DNA from: Nitrospira sp. CR1.2
GTDB taxonomy: Bacteria; Nitrospirota; Nitrospiria; Nitrospirales; Nitrospiraceae
Assembly (NCBI GenBank): GCA_014055495.1
Contig: WIAG01000031.1
Coordinates: forward strand, 1-42,057
Length of the DNA stretch: 42,057 bases
Reading direction: 5' to 3'
The translations under genes and the position numbers were made by a program. Positions 26,891 through 37,503 of this stretch are shown here, piece by piece. The notes under the pieces are model-generated. The model was not told where the DNA came from. It saw only the letters and a program-made list of their open reading frames with translations, and made no database searches. Positions within the stretch are counted from its first letter, which is position 1; every line of letters starts with the position of its first letter.

Positions 26891-28447
26891 ATGGAACTTT
26901 GGCACGATCGAATTCTCGTCCTCGACTTTGGCTCTCAATACACGCAATTAATCGCCCGACGTATCCGTGAGGCGCAGGTCTACTCGCAGATCCTGCCTTG
27001 TACGGCGTCGCTCGCGACCATCCTGGCCTACCGTCCCAAAGGCATCGTGCTCTCTGGTGGGCCTTCGAGCGTCTACGACAAAAAAGCTCCCAAGGTGCCC
27101 AAGCAATTGTTCGACCAGGGCATTCCGATTCTTGGCATCTGTTATGGGATGCAGCTGGTGACGCACCTGCAGGGTGGCGATGTCGAGAAAGCTCAGCACC
27201 GCGAATTCGGCCGGGCCGAGCTCAGGCTTGATGATAGGTCGGATCTGTTCAAGGGTATTGGTACGAGTGGCTCGACGATTGTGTGGATGTCGCACGGAGA
27301 TCGAATTGAGCGGATGCCTCCGGGATTTCGGTCCATCGCGCACACCGACAACTCTCCTATTGCCGCGATGAAGCGGCATGATGCCAAGCAGCGTATCTAC
27401 TGCCTGCAGTTTCATCCGGAAGTGGCGCACACCACCGAAGGCGCCACGATGCTCAAGAATTTCGTCTACGATATCTGTGGTTGTCAGCCGACATGGACCA
27501 TGCGCTCCTACGTCGACACGGCGGTGGAGCAAATCAGACAGCAGGTCGGGACGGAGCGGGTGATCTGCGCGTTGAGCGGCGGGGTGGATTCGTCGGTTGC
27601 GGCGGCGCTGACGCATCGTGCGGTCGGCGACCAATTGACTTGCATCTTCGTAGATAACGGGGTGTTGCGAGCCGGGGAGCGGGACCAGGTGGAGAAGACC
27701 TTCGCCTCACAGCTGCATTTGAACATGCGAGTCCTCGATCGCACCAGTCAGTTTCTCACGGGACTCAAGAGTGTGACCGATCCAGAGCGAAAACGGAAAA
27801 TCATCGGTCGCCTGTTCATCAAGAATTTTGAGGCTGAGTCCAAGAAGTTCAAGGGCGTGAGATACCTAGTCCAAGGCACGCTTTATCCGGATGTGATCGA
27901 AAGCGTCAGCTTCAAGGGGCCGTCGGCGACGATCAAAACGCATCACAACGTGGGCGGGTTGCCGACGCGCATGAAGTTGAAGCTTGTCGAGCCGCTTCGC
28001 GAATTGTTCAAGGATGAAGTGCGGGTCTTGGGGCAGGAGCTAGGCCTGCCGGACGATATCATCTGGCGGCAGCCGTTTCCCGGCCCCGGGTTGGCGATTC
28101 GGGTTCTCGGAACTGTCACCAAAGAACGTTTGGCGATTCTGCGCGGAGCGGAAACCATCGTCGATCAGGAAATTCGGGCCGCAGGACTTTATCGTGAGAT
28201 TTGGCAAGCCTTTGCCGTCTTGTTGCCGATTCGAACCGTCGGCGTGATGGGCGATCAGCGCACCTATGAGCATGTGATCGCGATTCGCGCGGTCACCAGT
28301 CTCGACGGGATGACAGCCGACTGGGCCAAAATTCCGAACGAGGTATTGGGAAGAATGTCGAGTCGGATCATCAACGAAGTGAAGGGCGTCAATCGGGTTG
28401 TGTATGACATCAGCTCGAAGCCACCGTCCACGATTGAGTGGGAATAA
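26891..28447 (+). CDS. guaA: GMP synthase (glutamine-hydrolysing)
   Basis: A 518-residue GMP synthetase, converting XMP to GMP with ATP and glutamine. The class I amidotransferase domain has the nucleophile in GICYGMQL (Cys84) and the CLQFHPEV His motif. The ATP pyrophosphatase loop SGGVDSS lies at about 229-235, and the C-terminal dimerisation domain ends PPSTIEWE, the canonical end of GuaA. All catalytic features are intact. It acts after guaB next door. Confidence 0.97.
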   Translation: MELWHDRILVLDFGSQYTQLIARRIREAQVYSQILPCTASLATILAYRPKGIVLSGGPSSVYDKKAPKVPKQLFDQGIPILGICYGMQLVTHLQGGDVEKAQHREFGRAELRLDDRSDLFKGIGTSGSTIVWMSHGDRIERMPPGFRSIAHTDNSPIAAMKRHDAKQRIYCLQFHPEVAHTTEGATMLKNFVYDICGCQPTWTMRSYVDTAVEQIRQQVGTERVICALSGGVDSSVAAALTHRAVGDQLTCIFVDNGVLRAGERDQVEKTFASQLHLNMRVLDRTSQFLTGLKSVTDPERKRKIIGRLFIKNFEAESKKFKGVRYLVQGTLYPDVIESVSFKGPSATIKTHHNVGGLPTRMKLKLVEPLRELFKDEVRVLGQELGLPDDIIWRQPFPGPGLAIRVLGTVTKERLAILRGAETIVDQEIRAAGLYREIWQAFAVLLPIRTVGVMGDQRTYEHVIAIRAVTSLDGMTADWAKIPNEVLGRMSSRIINEVKGVNRVVYDISSKPPSTIEWE

Positions 28448-28549
28448 GCCAGGCAAGGTGCGTCCGCTGCGACCGTTACGGCGCCAAGATCGCCGTGCGT
28501 CTGATCAGGCGAACGACGAGATGCGAAACACGCTTCACGAAAGGTTAGG

Positions 28550-29797
28550 ATGGAAGTCCGTCTTCAAAAACTGATCGCCGGAACCGGCCTAGCCTCTCGG
28601 CGTAAAGCCGAAGAATTGATCACGTCCGGGCGCGTCACCATCAACGGCAGCGTGGTCAAAGAACTGGGGACCAAGGTCGATCCAGACCGCGACCATGTCA
28701 AAGTCGACGGCAAACATCTGCGCGCCGCCCAGCCCCATGTCTACGTGATCTTAAATAAGCCGAAGAACGTCATGTCCACGCTCGACGATCCCGAGGGCCG
28801 TCCGACCGTGAAAGATTTCCTGCGTGGCGTCTCTGTGCGCGTGTTTCCGGTCGGTCGACTGGACTTCGATAGTGAAGGTCTGATGCTGCTGACGAACCAC
28901 GGCGATTTGGCCCAGGCACTCCTCCATCCGCGTTACCATGTCCCGAAGACCTATCTGATCAAGGTCAAGGGCGTGCTGAATGATGCCGAGATCGGGACAC
29001 TGGAGCGGGGTGTGAAACTGGAAGATGGACTCACGGCTCCGGCGAAGGTGCAGAAGATCAGCCGGGCCGAGAGCAATTCCTGGTTGGAAGTCACAATCCA
29101 TGAGGGACGAAAACATCAAGTGAAACGGATGCTCGAAGCCGTCGGCCATGCAGTCATAAAGCTGACGCGGGTGCGGATGGGGCCGCTGCTGCTGGGGGAT
29201 CTGGCGGCGGGGGAGTACCGGTTTCTCACCGACCGTGAGGCCAACCGACTGAGGGAACTCGTGGGAGATCGAATCGCCCGTGCAGAACGTCCGGAACTGG
29301 ATGCATCGGGGAAGCCGATGCGATGGATGCCGCCGACCGAGCCGGCCCCCCCGCGGCCACCCAAGCCTGAACGAACAGGGCGGGGGCCACGATCGCAGCG
29401 CTCAGAACTTGGCGGCCGGACGAAGCCCGGTCGGGCAGGCGGCACATCTTCACGCCCAGGGGCCGGTGCTGTGAAGCGTCCTATGAGTCACGGTGCGAAA
29501 TTCCGGCGTAACAGCACATCGAACGGAGCAAGGCGAGGGCCCAAGCAAGACGTCGGAGAATTCGAGGGGCGCGTCTTCGGAGAGGCCCGGAGCCCTCAAC
29601 TCCCTCAGTGGGAACGAGGAGGGCGACCGGTACGCTCAGGCGGAAAGCCTCAAGCCCCCGGTCGCAGTGCGACGCAAGGCCGTCCGGGTGCAGGTCAGAA
29701 AATTCAACAAAACCGGCGTGGTGGACCTTCGGCTTCGCGTCCGGGAACACGGGGCCCTGCGAAACCATCGCGGCAGTCGACGCGGAGAAGAGCATGA
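28550..29797 (+). CDS. RsuA/RluB-family pseudouridine synthase with long basic tail
   Basis: A 415-residue protein. Residues 1-60 form an S4 RNA-binding domain ([20 protein letters not shown]), and about 60-235 form the RsuA/RluB catalytic domain with the catalytic Asp105 in [10 protein letters not shown] and the YLIKVKG and [12 protein letters not shown] motifs. Such enzymes convert a specific uridine in 16S or 23S rRNA to pseudouridine. The last roughly 170 residues are disordered, Arg/Gly/Pro-rich and positively charged ([16 protein letters not shown] and similar), roughly doubling the usual tail. That tail likely binds RNA. Its stop overlaps the aspS start in ATGA. Confidence 0.9.
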   Translation: MEVRLQKLIAGTGLASRRKAEELITSGRVTINGSVVKELGTKVDPDRDHVKVDGKHLRAAQPHVYVILNKPKNVMSTLDDPEGRPTVKDFLRGVSVRVFPVGRLDFDSEGLMLLTNHGDLAQALLHPRYHVPKTYLIKVKGVLNDAEIGTLERGVKLEDGLTAPAKVQKISRAESNSWLEVTIHEGRKHQVKRMLEAVGHAVIKLTRVRMGPLLLGDLAAGEYRFLTDREANRLRELVGDRIARAERPELDASGKPMRWMPPTEPAPPRPPKPERTGRGPRSQRSELGGRTKPGRAGGTSSRPGAGAVKRPMSHGAKFRRNSTSNGARRGPKQDVGEFEGRVFGEARSPQLPQWERGGRPVRSGGKPQAPGRSATQGRPGAGQKIQQNRRGGPSASRPGTRGPAKPSRQSTRRRA

Positions 29798-31557
29798 AGA
29801 TCAGGACCCATCGGTGCGGAGAATTGACCAAGGCCCAAGTCGGTCAGCACGTCGTGTTGAATGGCTGGGTTCAGCGTCGCCGTGATCACGGCATGGTGCT
29901 GTTCATCGATGTGCGTGATCGAACCGGCGTGACCCAGGTGGTATTCAATGCTGAACGAAACGCTGGCGTGCATCAGGCCGCGCATACGTTGCGGAGCGAA
30001 TGTGTCATTGCGGTGACCGGCCAGGTCATGGCCAGGCCTGAGGAATCGCGCAACCCAAATTTGCCCACAGGAGACATCGAGATATTTGTCGATGCGGTTG
30101 AGATCCTCAATGAGGCGAAGACCCCGCCGTTCATGATCGAGGACGACATCGAAATTACCGAGTCGCTGCGGTTGAAGTATCGCTATCTGGACCTCAGGCG
30201 GCCACGGATGCAGCGGCTCCTAGCCTTGCGACATGGGATTATGCAGGCCGTGCGCACGTTTCTGAATGCCGAGCACTTTCTGGAAGTCGAGACGCCGGTG
30301 TTGACGAAAAGTACGCCGGAAGGCGCCCGGGACTATTTGGTGCCCAGTCGAGTGAATCCAGGGATGTTTTATGCGTTGCCGCAATCGCCGCAGTTGTTCA
30401 AGCAGGTGTTGATGATCAGCGGGGTGGATCGGTATTACCAGATTGCCCGCTGTTTTCGCGACGAAGACCTGCGGAACGATCGTCAGCCGGAATTTACCCA
30501 GATCGATCTTGAGATGTCCTTTGTCGATCGCGAGCAGGTCATGTCGCTGATGGAGCGGATGATCGTGTCCGTGTTTAAAGATGCCGGCGGGGTGCAATTG
30601 CCCGTGCCGTTCCCACGGATGACCTATGCGGAAGCGATGGGCAAGTATGGGTCCGATAAGCCTGATCTGCGGTTTGACATGCCGCTGCATGATGTCACGG
30701 CCTTTGCGGCGAACAGCGACTTCAAGGTATTCAAGGACGCGGCGACCAAGGGAGGGCTCGTCAAGGCGTTGATCGTGTCCGGGGGGGCCTCGATCGCGAG
30801 GAGCCGCATTGATGCCTTGGGCGAGACGGCGAAAAGCTTCGGCGCGAAGGGCCTGGCCTGGTTGAAAATCACCGCAGAAGGGCAGCTGGAGTCCGTCATC
30901 GCCAAGTTTCTTGATGCCAAGGCTTTTTCGGGAGCGTTGCCGGAGGCGAAACCGGGAGATCTCGTCCTCTTCGGGGCGGATAAGCCGGCGATTGTTCATG
31001 ACGTGCTGGGCCGGATTCGCCTGTTGCTTGGCGAGGAACTGCATCTCATCGACAAGACGGCCTGGAAACCGCTGTGGGTCACCGAGTTTCCCCTGCTGGA
31101 CTATTCGCCGGAAGAAAATCGGTATGTATTCATGCACAACCCCTTTGCGGCACCGATGGATGAAGACCTGTCGTATCTCGATACCGAGCCGCTCAAGGCG
31201 CGGGCAAAAGCCTACGATATGGTGCTGAACGGGAGTGAGATTGGTGGCGGCAGCATCCGTAATCATCGCAGCGACATTCAGTTTCGCATCCTGGACCTGT
31301 TGGGGATCGGCAAGGAGCAGGCGCAGGCGAAGTTCGGCTTTCTCCTGGAGGCGCTGGAGTATGGTGCGCCGCCGCATGGTGGAATTGCGTTCGGTCTCGA
31401 TCGGTTGATCATGTTGCTGGGCGGGGCAGAGTCGATTCGCGATGTCATTGCGTTTCCCAAGACGCAACGCGCGCAATGTCCGCTCACGGAGGCGCCCTCC
31501 GGCGTGAGTGTCGATCAGTTGAAGGAGTTGCGTATCAAGCTGGATCTCGTCGATTAG
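29794..31557 (+). CDS. aspS: Aspartyl-tRNA synthetase
   Basis: A 587-residue class IIb synthetase charging tRNA-Asp. It shows an N-terminal OB anticodon-binding domain ([32 protein letters not shown]), the class II motif 2 ([25 protein letters not shown]), the bacterial GAD insert in the middle, and motif 3 ([14 protein letters not shown]). Start set at ATG 29794, inside the previous gene's stop, because family homology begins there ([11 protein letters not shown]); the upstream open frame to 29608 is only a shadow of the previous gene's basic tail. aroC follows after 18 bases. Confidence 0.97.
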   Translation: MKIRTHRCGELTKAQVGQHVVLNGWVQRRRDHGMVLFIDVRDRTGVTQVVFNAERNAGVHQAAHTLRSECVIAVTGQVMARPEESRNPNLPTGDIEIFVDAVEILNEAKTPPFMIEDDIEITESLRLKYRYLDLRRPRMQRLLALRHGIMQAVRTFLNAEHFLEVETPVLTKSTPEGARDYLVPSRVNPGMFYALPQSPQLFKQVLMISGVDRYYQIARCFRDEDLRNDRQPEFTQIDLEMSFVDREQVMSLMERMIVSVFKDAGGVQLPVPFPRMTYAEAMGKYGSDKPDLRFDMPLHDVTAFAANSDFKVFKDAATKGGLVKALIVSGGASIARSRIDALGETAKSFGAKGLAWLKITAEGQLESVIAKFLDAKAFSGALPEAKPGDLVLFGADKPAIVHDVLGRIRLLLGEELHLIDKTAWKPLWVTEFPLLDYSPEENRYVFMHNPFAAPMDEDLSYLDTEPLKARAKAYDMVLNGSEIGGGSIRNHRSDIQFRILDLLGIGKEQAQAKFGFLLEALEYGAPPHGGIAFGLDRLIMLLGGAESIRDVIAFPKTQRAQCPLTEAPSGVSVDQLKELRIKLDLVD

Positions 31558-31575
31558 GCAGGAGTCATCCAATCC

Positions 31576-32739
31576 ATGGCCGGCAATACGTTGGGCCGAG
31601 TCTTCACCGTCACCTCGTTCGGCGAAAGCCACGGACCGGCAATCGGGTGCGTGGTGGACGGGTGTCCGCCGGGGCTTGCGCTATCCGCCGAAGACATTCA
31701 GCAGGATCTTGACCGGCGGAAGCCGGGCACGTCACGCCACGTCACACAGCGACAGGAGTCCGATTCTGTTGAAATTCTCTCAGGAGTGTTTGAAGGAAGA
31801 ACGACGGGCACACCGATCGCCCTGCTGATTCGCAACGAAGACCAGCGTAGCCGTGACTACGGCAATCTGATCGATACCTTCCGACCGGGCCACGCCGACT
31901 ACACCTATTGGCAGAAGTATGGGATCCGCGACCATCGTGGCGGGGGGCGATCCTCGGCGCGGGAAACGGCCGTGCGAGTGGCGGCGGCGGCCATCGCCAG
32001 AAAATGGCTCAAGGAGAAGCATGGCGTGGTGATCCGCGGCTATCTTAGTCAACTTGGCCCCATCGAGGTCCCGTTCACAAACTGGGCGACGGTGGCGACC
32101 AATCCGTTTTTCGCCGCTGATGACGAGGTGGTCGAGAAGCTGGAATCCTATATGGATGATCTCAGGAAGGCTGGTGACTCCGTAGGCGCGAAAATCACTG
32201 CGGTTGCGGAACATGTGCCGGTCGGGTGGGGAGCCCCCGTGTATGCAAAGCTGGATGCAGATCTGGCCGGGGCCATGATGAGCATCAACGCGGTGAAAGC
32301 GGTGGAGATCGGCGCCGGGTTTGCTTCCGTCGAACAACGTGGATCCGAGCACGGCGACGAACTGACCCCTGATGGATTTGTCACCAACCACGCCGGGGGG
32401 ATCTTGGGCGGCATTTCCACAGGGCAGGATATCGTCCTTACCGTCGGTATCAAGCCGACCTCGAGTATCCGCGTGCCGCGCCGGTCGATCGACAAGCAGG
32501 GGAACCCGTCTGTGGTCGAGACGAGCGGTCGCCACGACCCCTGTGTGGGTATTCGCGCCACGCCCATTGCCGAAGCCATGATGGCCCTTGTGTTGATGGA
32601 TCATGCCCTCCTCCATCGCGCGCAGAATGCCGATGTTGCGACGACGACGCCGAAGATTGCCGGCTCAATTGCGCGGACCGCTTCACCCAGCAAGGGACAG
32701 GCCGATTCGAAAGCCCGACAGAAGACGGAAGACCGCTAG
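31576..32739 (+). CDS. aroC: Chorismate synthase
   Basis: A 387-residue chorismate synthase, which removes phosphate from EPSP with reduced FMN in the last shikimate step. Signatures: [19 protein letters not shown] at the N-terminus, [18 protein letters not shown] region ([14 protein letters not shown]), [16 protein letters not shown], and the [17 protein letters not shown] stretch. It ends with a short basic, disordered tail. AGGAG lies 9 bases before ATG 31576. It overlaps no neighbour; the ABC ATPase begins 16 bases downstream. Confidence 0.97.
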   Translation: MAGNTLGRVFTVTSFGESHGPAIGCVVDGCPPGLALSAEDIQQDLDRRKPGTSRHVTQRQESDSVEILSGVFEGRTTGTPIALLIRNEDQRSRDYGNLIDTFRPGHADYTYWQKYGIRDHRGGGRSSARETAVRVAAAAIARKWLKEKHGVVIRGYLSQLGPIEVPFTNWATVATNPFFAADDEVVEKLESYMDDLRKAGDSVGAKITAVAEHVPVGWGAPVYAKLDADLAGAMMSINAVKAVEIGAGFASVEQRGSEHGDELTPDGFVTNHAGGILGGISTGQDIVLTVGIKPTSSIRVPRRSIDKQGNPSVVETSGRHDPCVGIRATPIAEAMMALVLMDHALLHRAQNADVATTTPKIAGSIARTASPSKGQADSKARQKTEDR

Positions 32740-32755
32740 CTCAGCGACACGTGCC

Positions 32756-33559
32756 ATGCCGGCCATTCCCCCTCACTCCTTGCCCGTTCTCGACATCCAG
32801 CATGCGACCGTCTACCGAAGGGACACCTGCGTCTTCGATGATTTCTCTTTCTCGCTTCAGATGGGTGAGCATGCGGCGATCGTCGGCCCGAACGGCGCCG
32901 GCAAGTCCACACTGCTCAAGCTCTTGTTTGGTGACGTGCATCCGCTGCCGTTGGATGAGACGCGGCTCTCACTGTTCGGGCTAGAGCGCTGGAGTGTGTG
33001 GGACGTGCGGAAGCATCTGGGGCTGGTCTCCCATGATCTCCAACGAGACTATCTGATCTGCGCCGAAGGGCTGAATGTGGTCCTCTCCGGCTTCCATGCG
33101 AGCAACGACACGTATGGCCACCAAACATTCAGCCAGGAACAGGTCGCTCGTGCCCAGGAGGTGATGCGGGAATTGCGAATTGACCAGCTGGCTGGCCGCA
33201 CCTTCGGGCATCTGTCGACCGGTGAGCAACGGCGGTTTCTTCTCGGGCGTGCGCTGGTTCACGATCCTTCTGTCCTTGTGCTGGATGAACCGACCAGCGG
33301 CCTCGATCTCAAAGCCTGCTTTCAGTATCTCGATCTTCTGCGGACGCAAATCCGCAAAGGGAAGACCGTGCTGCTGGTCACGCATCACCTGCATGAAATA
33401 CCGCCGGAGATTGAGCGTGTGGTTCTACTCAAGGGGGGAACCATCTTTGCGGATGGGCCGAAAGCGGAATTGCTGACGGAGGAGAAGTTGGGACGGTTAT
33501 TCGACCAGCCGATCACCCTCGTTCAGGCGAACGGCTGGTACCAGGCCTTGCCAGGGTAA
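32756..33559 (+). CDS. ABC transporter ATP-binding protein
   Basis: A 267-residue single ATPase domain: Walker A GPNGAGKST (about 47-55), the signature LSTGEQRRFLLGRAL, Walker B VLVLDEPTSGLD, and the switch His in LLVTHH. The overall look (LVSHDLQ, the LICAEGLNVVLSGF stretch) is nearest to ModF/iron-type ATPases, but no permease or binding protein lies nearby, so the substrate is unknown. Start set at ATG 32756, since upstream codons of the open frame (from 32603) are aroC read in another frame. Confidence 0.9.
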   Translation: MPAIPPHSLPVLDIQHATVYRRDTCVFDDFSFSLQMGEHAAIVGPNGAGKSTLLKLLFGDVHPLPLDETRLSLFGLERWSVWDVRKHLGLVSHDLQRDYLICAEGLNVVLSGFHASNDTYGHQTFSQEQVARAQEVMRELRIDQLAGRTFGHLSTGEQRRFLLGRALVHDPSVLVLDEPTSGLDLKACFQYLDLLRTQIRKGKTVLLVTHHLHEIPPEIERVVLLKGGTIFADGPKAELLTEEKLGRLFDQPITLVQANGWYQALPG

Positions 33560-33568
33560 ACAGTTGTC

Positions 33569-33618
33569 AGTTTTTAGTCGTGAGCGAGGATCGATCGCAT
33601 AACTTCAAACTAAAAACT
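33569..33618. repeat. AT-rich inverted repeat between convergent genes
   Basis: AGTTTTTAGT (33569-33578) and ACTAAAAACT (33609-33618) are exact complements with a 30-base loop. It lies in the 80-base gap between the ABC ATPase and the leftward protease gene, both of whose ends face it. Likely a terminator for both, though the stem is AT-rich. Confidence 0.45.
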
Positions 33619-33639
33619 CCCAACTCACAATTGTAGTTC

Positions 33640-34674
33640 CTATCCTCCTCCCAGGGTCACCGTGAACGTCAAGTTGGTATCGATGCGGCGGACTTTGACG
33701 CTGACTTGCTGCCCGGGGGTCGTGCGTTCGATCAGATAATTCTTCAAATGGGCCGCATCTTGAATGTCGGTGTCATCCACCGCAATGATGATGTCGTGCT
33801 TCTGAATGCCGGCGGATTTGGCCGGTTCCATCACATCTTTGACGGCCATCCGCCACCGGGTACCGTCCTTTACTGCCACCATGTGGATGCCCATTTTAGA
33901 AAAGGTCAACGGCTTGCCGTCCAGCGCGGCGGTGACGATGCGTTCGGCCAGCAGTGCCGGGATGGCGAAGGCCATGCGGCTGCAATGGGCGGTAGAGTCG
34001 TCCCGTTCCGTTTGAATGATGGCGTGCATGATCCCCACGACCTCGCCCTTCTCGTTGAACAGGCCGCCGCCGGAGTTGCCGCTGCATGCGGCGACATCGG
34101 CCTGAATCAGGCGGGTGTCCACCGTTTGAAGGAAGGTGTTCGTGTTGCCTAGGTGGCCGAACGACATGGTCGGTCCCCAGCCCATGGGGTAGCCGACGGT
34201 GAACACTGCTTGGCCTGGCTGAACATCACCGACTGCAAAAGCAACCGATGCCTGGAGCTTTGTGCGATGAGCCTCGGTTACGCGATACACGACGACGTCC
34301 ATGAACGCGCTGTCGCCAACGAGATCGGCCGACAATTCATGGAGGTCTGTGGTCAGAATCCGAATCTGTTTCTGAATGATGGTGCCTGTCGTCACGTCCT
34401 GCTTTTCCGCCGCGTGGCGGGCGGTGACGATGTACCCGTCGCGCAGGTGAAAGCCGGTGCCGCGTACCAGGATCATGCCAGGCTTGTCCGGGGTGCGTTG
34501 ATCTTGCGTGTCTTCCAAGACTCCGATGGTGGCTAGTTTGGCGCGGTCAAGCCTGGCGGCGTCGATGGCGGAGGCGTCGCCGCGGTACAGACCCGCCAGG
34601 AACGCCACGGAGGTCAGCGTCAAGACCGCACAGCGGACGAGGGGATGTGAGGAGCGAAAAGGCATGCACGACAT
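33640..34674 (-). CDS. Exported trypsin-like (S1C) serine protease with PDZ domain
   Basis: A 344-residue DegP/HtrA-like protease. A signal sequence (LVRCAVLTLTSVAFLAGLY) is followed by a chymotrypsin fold with triad His87 (VTARHAAE), Asp126 (SAFMDVVVYRV) and Ser201 (CSGNSGGGLF), and by one PDZ domain (about 255-340, including AGIQKHDIIIAVDDTDI). Periplasmic quality-control proteases of this kind cut misfolded envelope proteins. Only one PDZ domain is present. The start at 34674 has AAGGAAC upstream. It is divergent from the Slp gene, which is also envelope-related. Confidence 0.9.
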   Translation of the reverse strand: MSCMPFRSSHPLVRCAVLTLTSVAFLAGLYRGDASAIDAARLDRAKLATIGVLEDTQDQRTPDKPGMILVRGTGFHLRDGYIVTARHAAEKQDVTTGTIIQKQIRILTTDLHELSADLVGDSAFMDVVVYRVTEAHRTKLQASVAFAVGDVQPGQAVFTVGYPMGWGPTMSFGHLGNTNTFLQTVDTRLIQADVAACSGNSGGGLFNEKGEVVGIMHAIIQTERDDSTAHCSRMAFAIPALLAERIVTAALDGKPLTFSKMGIHMVAVKDGTRWRMAVKDVMEPAKSAGIQKHDIIIAVDDTDIQDAAHLKNYLIERTTPGQQVSVKVRRIDTNLTFTVTLGGG

Positions 34675-34830
34675 AGAGAGCCGTTCCTTTCGATAGGAAA
34701 ACTATCAGAGCTGCAGTATAGACCAGAGCCAGGGTTGGAAGAAATGTCGTTGTGACTGCGTGGTGGGTCGCGCTGCCGCGGGGTGACCGTGGTCGTAGTA
34801 TCGGTCGGTGATGTTCGTTATACTGCTCGT

Positions 34831-35388
34831 ATGATGTTGGTATTTCGGTGTGTGGCCATCGGGTTCTTGCTTGCGACGGCCGCGTGTATGTCCACGCAGG
34901 TGATTCCGGATTCCTTGGAACCGCAGGTTGAGAAGACGGTGACATTCGATCAGATCGTGGCGTCCCCCGAATCGTATCGGGGCAAGGTCGTTGTGCTGGG
35001 TGGGGAGGTCCTCAAGGCAAAGGCCATGCAGGGCGGAACCCAACTGGAGGTGTTGCAACTCCCCTTGGACGACGACCAGGAGCCGGGTCTGGATCGTCTG
35101 CAGTCAAAGGGACGATTTCTGGCGCTGCAGAAGGAATTCCTGGATCCGGCGACCATCGCAGACGGCGCGAGAGTGACCATAGTGGGAGAAGTGACAGGCG
35201 CCACGGTTGAGAAAATGGACGAGGCTGACTACCGATTTCCCACGCTGGACGTGAAACATCTATACCGATGGGATGCCAGAAGGCGGGATGAGCCCCGAGC
35301 GTCCGGTCCGTGGTGGAGTGTTTTCGGTGGTGTCGGGTTCGGCGGTGGCGGGAGCCGTAGCGGCGGCGGCATCAGTATCGGTTTCTAG
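34831..35388 (+). CDS. Slp/YeaY-family outer membrane lipoprotein
   Basis: A 185-residue protein with a lipoprotein signal (FRCVAIGFLLATAAC, Cys19 or so being the lipidated residue) and the Slp core: VTFDQIVASPESYRGKVVVLGGEVL, LQLPLDDDQEPG, the GRFLALQKEFLDPA stretch, and GARVTIVGEVTG. Slp of E. coli is a starvation-inducible outer-membrane lipoprotein. The chain ends in a Gly/Ser-rich tail (GGGGSRSGGG). Start at ATG 34831, since the open frame's earlier codons lack signal features. Confidence 0.85.
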   Translation: MMLVFRCVAIGFLLATAACMSTQVIPDSLEPQVEKTVTFDQIVASPESYRGKVVVLGGEVLKAKAMQGGTQLEVLQLPLDDDQEPGLDRLQSKGRFLALQKEFLDPATIADGARVTIVGEVTGATVEKMDEADYRFPTLDVKHLYRWDARRRDEPRASGPWWSVFGGVGFGGGGSRSGGGISIGF

Positions 35389-35673
35389 AAGCAGCCTGAC
35401 GCAGCCAATCCGTCTCGTGGTTGGGGTTCTGCAGGTGGTGTTCCCACGATCCGGAAGGAGTTCTCCTTGCACCTCGATCGCTTCACTCTCTTGTGGCTCA
35501 TTCACACTGGTGTATATTCTGACCAGTTTCTCCTTGCGGTTCTTCTTTCGAAATCCCGTGAACGATCAGGCTGAGGCTGCGCTGGCAGAAGGCAGGTAGG
35601 CGGTCAGCAACTGTTTGAACCCTTGTTCGCCATACGGCAGCGCGGCCAGTCTGTGAAAGGCAGCGCCATGACG

Positions 35674-36540
35674 CTAGGAACGTTTCTCGACAAAGGTATC
35701 ACAGGCGCTGGGATCTCCCGATTCCAGTCCGCGCCGCAGCCACGTCATACGCTGCTCCGACGAGCCGTGGGTCCAGCTCTCCGGTTGCACCTGACCTTGG
35801 CCCATTTTCTGGAGCCGATCGTCCCCGATGGCCGCAGCGGCCTGTAACCCTTCCTCGAAATCACCCGGTTCAATGAGATTGCGCTTGCGCTTGGCATGAT
35901 ACCCCCACACCCCCGCGAAACAATCCGCTTGCAGTTCCATGCGGACTGAGAGCGCGTTGCGCTCGGCAGTGGGACTGCGTTGTTGCAGCCGGGTAACCTT
36001 GTCGGCGATGCCGATCAGGTTCTGGACATGGTGACCGATCTCATGCGCAATGACATAGGCCTGGGCAAAGTCGCCGGGGGCGCCAAGTCGCTGCGCCAGC
36101 TCTCGAAAAAATGATAGATCCAGATAGACTTTGTGATCGACGGGGCAGTAAAACGGTCCGACCGCCGAGGATGCCGTCCCGCAGGCGGACCGCACTGCGC
36201 CGGTGAATAACACCAGACGGGGATCTTCGTAATTGCGGCCCATGCGGGGGAGCAGGGCTCGCCACGTGTCTTCGGTATCTGCGAGCACTATCGCGGCAAA
36301 TCTCCCAAGCTCGTCGCGTGGTGCGCCGGTCGGTAGCGACCGATCCGGTTCTTGCGGTACGGTGATTTCGTGGACACCGTTCAGGAGGTTGAGTAGGGTG
36401 AGCGGATTGGTCCCCGTGAGATAGCTGACGGCGAGGACGAGGACGAGACCTCCCAATCCAAGTCCTGCGCCGGATCGCGCAGCGCCCATCCCTCGGCGGT
36501 CCTCAATGTTCGGGCTTTCTCGCTGACCATTCCATCTCAT
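35674..36540 (-). CDS. YpfJ-type neutral zinc metallopeptidase
   Basis: A 288-residue protein. An early hydrophobic anchor (LGLGGLVLVLAVSYL, about 27-41) is followed by the KPN_02809/YpfJ domain: an FYCP motif (YCPVDHKVYLD), zinc-binding HEIGHH at about 166-171, and the SVRMELQADCFAGVWGYHA stretch, which supplies the third ligand. Members are assumed to be membrane-anchored metalloproteases; the substrate is unknown. Start at 36540, where the MRWNGQ N-terminus typical of the family begins; the frame continues to 36663 without features. Confidence 0.9.
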   Translation of the reverse strand: MRWNGQRESPNIEDRRGMGAARSGAGLGLGGLVLVLAVSYLTGTNPLTLLNLLNGVHEITVPQEPDRSLPTGAPRDELGRFAAIVLADTEDTWRALLPRMGRNYEDPRLVLFTGAVRSACGTASSAVGPFYCPVDHKVYLDLSFFRELAQRLGAPGDFAQAYVIAHEIGHHVQNLIGIADKVTRLQQRSPTAERNALSVRMELQADCFAGVWGYHAKRKRNLIEPGDFEEGLQAAAAIGDDRLQKMGQGQVQPESWTHGSSEQRMTWLRRGLESGDPSACDTFVEKRS

Positions 36541-36786
36541 GACGCTACTCCTTCCAAGGGGACCAGACGGCACCAGCTTGAGCCGTGAGGATGCGCCCGA
36601 TGGAACCACATTTCCCTCAGGTGAGCAAGCCAGGAAATCTGAGATGCTCCGTTGCGAAATCACGGCATGTGCAACCGTGAGAATGTTTCGTCGGCACTCG
36701 CGGCTTGGGCGATCTCGAGAGATTCTGACTGGACAGGCGGACGATGGCTTCGCTAGACTCTTCCTATGTGGTCAGGATTGAGAGGC

Positions 36787-37386
36787 ATGCCTCGGAAAAC
36801 TTCCAGATGGTCCGGTCCCGCGATCCTGGTCCTGTCGGGCCTCATCGGGATTACCGGGTGCCAAACCCCTCCGGTGACCCCGCTCCCCCCGGTCTTGAAG
36901 CCAAGTCTAGCTTGGCCGGATTGTCCCAAATTGAGTGGAATGTACGAATTGCAAGGCGAGGCGTTGCCCGGCACGGTAGGTTTTTACCGGAACCGAGAAA
37001 ACAAACTGACCTTGAATGCCATGCTGGGGGTTCCGGTGTCTGCGGAAACGGCGCGAGAGTCCGTGCGGGTGGAACTGGTTCACGACGATACACTGGAATT
37101 GGTGAACCGCTACGATGGCGCCATTACCGCTCATCAGTTGGATTTACAGCCAGAGGACCGGGTGACGTGCCGCCAGAACCAGATCGTGATCCATCGGACT
37201 CGCGCTGAAGGAGGGGTGGCTGAGGAGCCTCTCCGCAATATTTCTGAGTACGCACAGGAACTCACCGTGGAAGGGGACGGCAGCTTGCTCGTCAGGACGC
37301 GTATCGTCAATCAGAGCAAATCGGCATTTTTCAGTACTCCAATCCCTCCCGAAGAATATGTGGCTCGTTTCAGGCGGCTCGACTAG
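36787..37386 (+). CDS. Putative lipoprotein of unknown function
   Basis: A 199-residue protein with a lipoprotein-type signal (AILVLSGLIGITGC; lipid Cys at about 25). The mature part starts with a Pro-rich linker (TPPVTPLPPV) and continues with alternating strands; I recognise no family. It has a Cys pair at PDCPKL and VTCRQN. Start at ATG 36787, after GAGAGG, so that the signal is at the N-terminus. Probably anchored in the outer membrane. Confidence 0.65.
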   Translation: MPRKTSRWSGPAILVLSGLIGITGCQTPPVTPLPPVLKPSLAWPDCPKLSGMYELQGEALPGTVGFYRNRENKLTLNAMLGVPVSAETARESVRVELVHDDTLELVNRYDGAITAHQLDLQPEDRVTCRQNQIVIHRTRAEGGVAEEPLRNISEYAQELTVEGDGSLLVRTRIVNQSKSAFFSTPIPPEEYVARFRRLD

Positions 37387-37503
37387 TTCGCGCCGCGAAG
37401 CACCGCTTCATCAGCCATGTGCATTCGGACATCCCACAGGCCATTCACTTCCATTCGCGGCCAACTCTTCGCGATCGGGTCATGACGGTCGACTGAGCGA
37501 TCT

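Noticed and set aside
30220..31632. Long minus-strand open frame (about 470 codons) antisense to aspS
   Set aside because: The + strand reading is an unambiguous aspartyl-tRNA synthetase; the antisense reading has no domain and reflects codon bias.
31780..32616. Minus-strand open frame antisense to aroC
   Set aside because: aroC is certain on the + strand; the antisense protein shows no family features.
35389..35673. Possible gene between the Slp-type gene and ypfJ
   Set aside because: Both strands carry only short frames that overlap the neighbours and show no domain or ribosome site.
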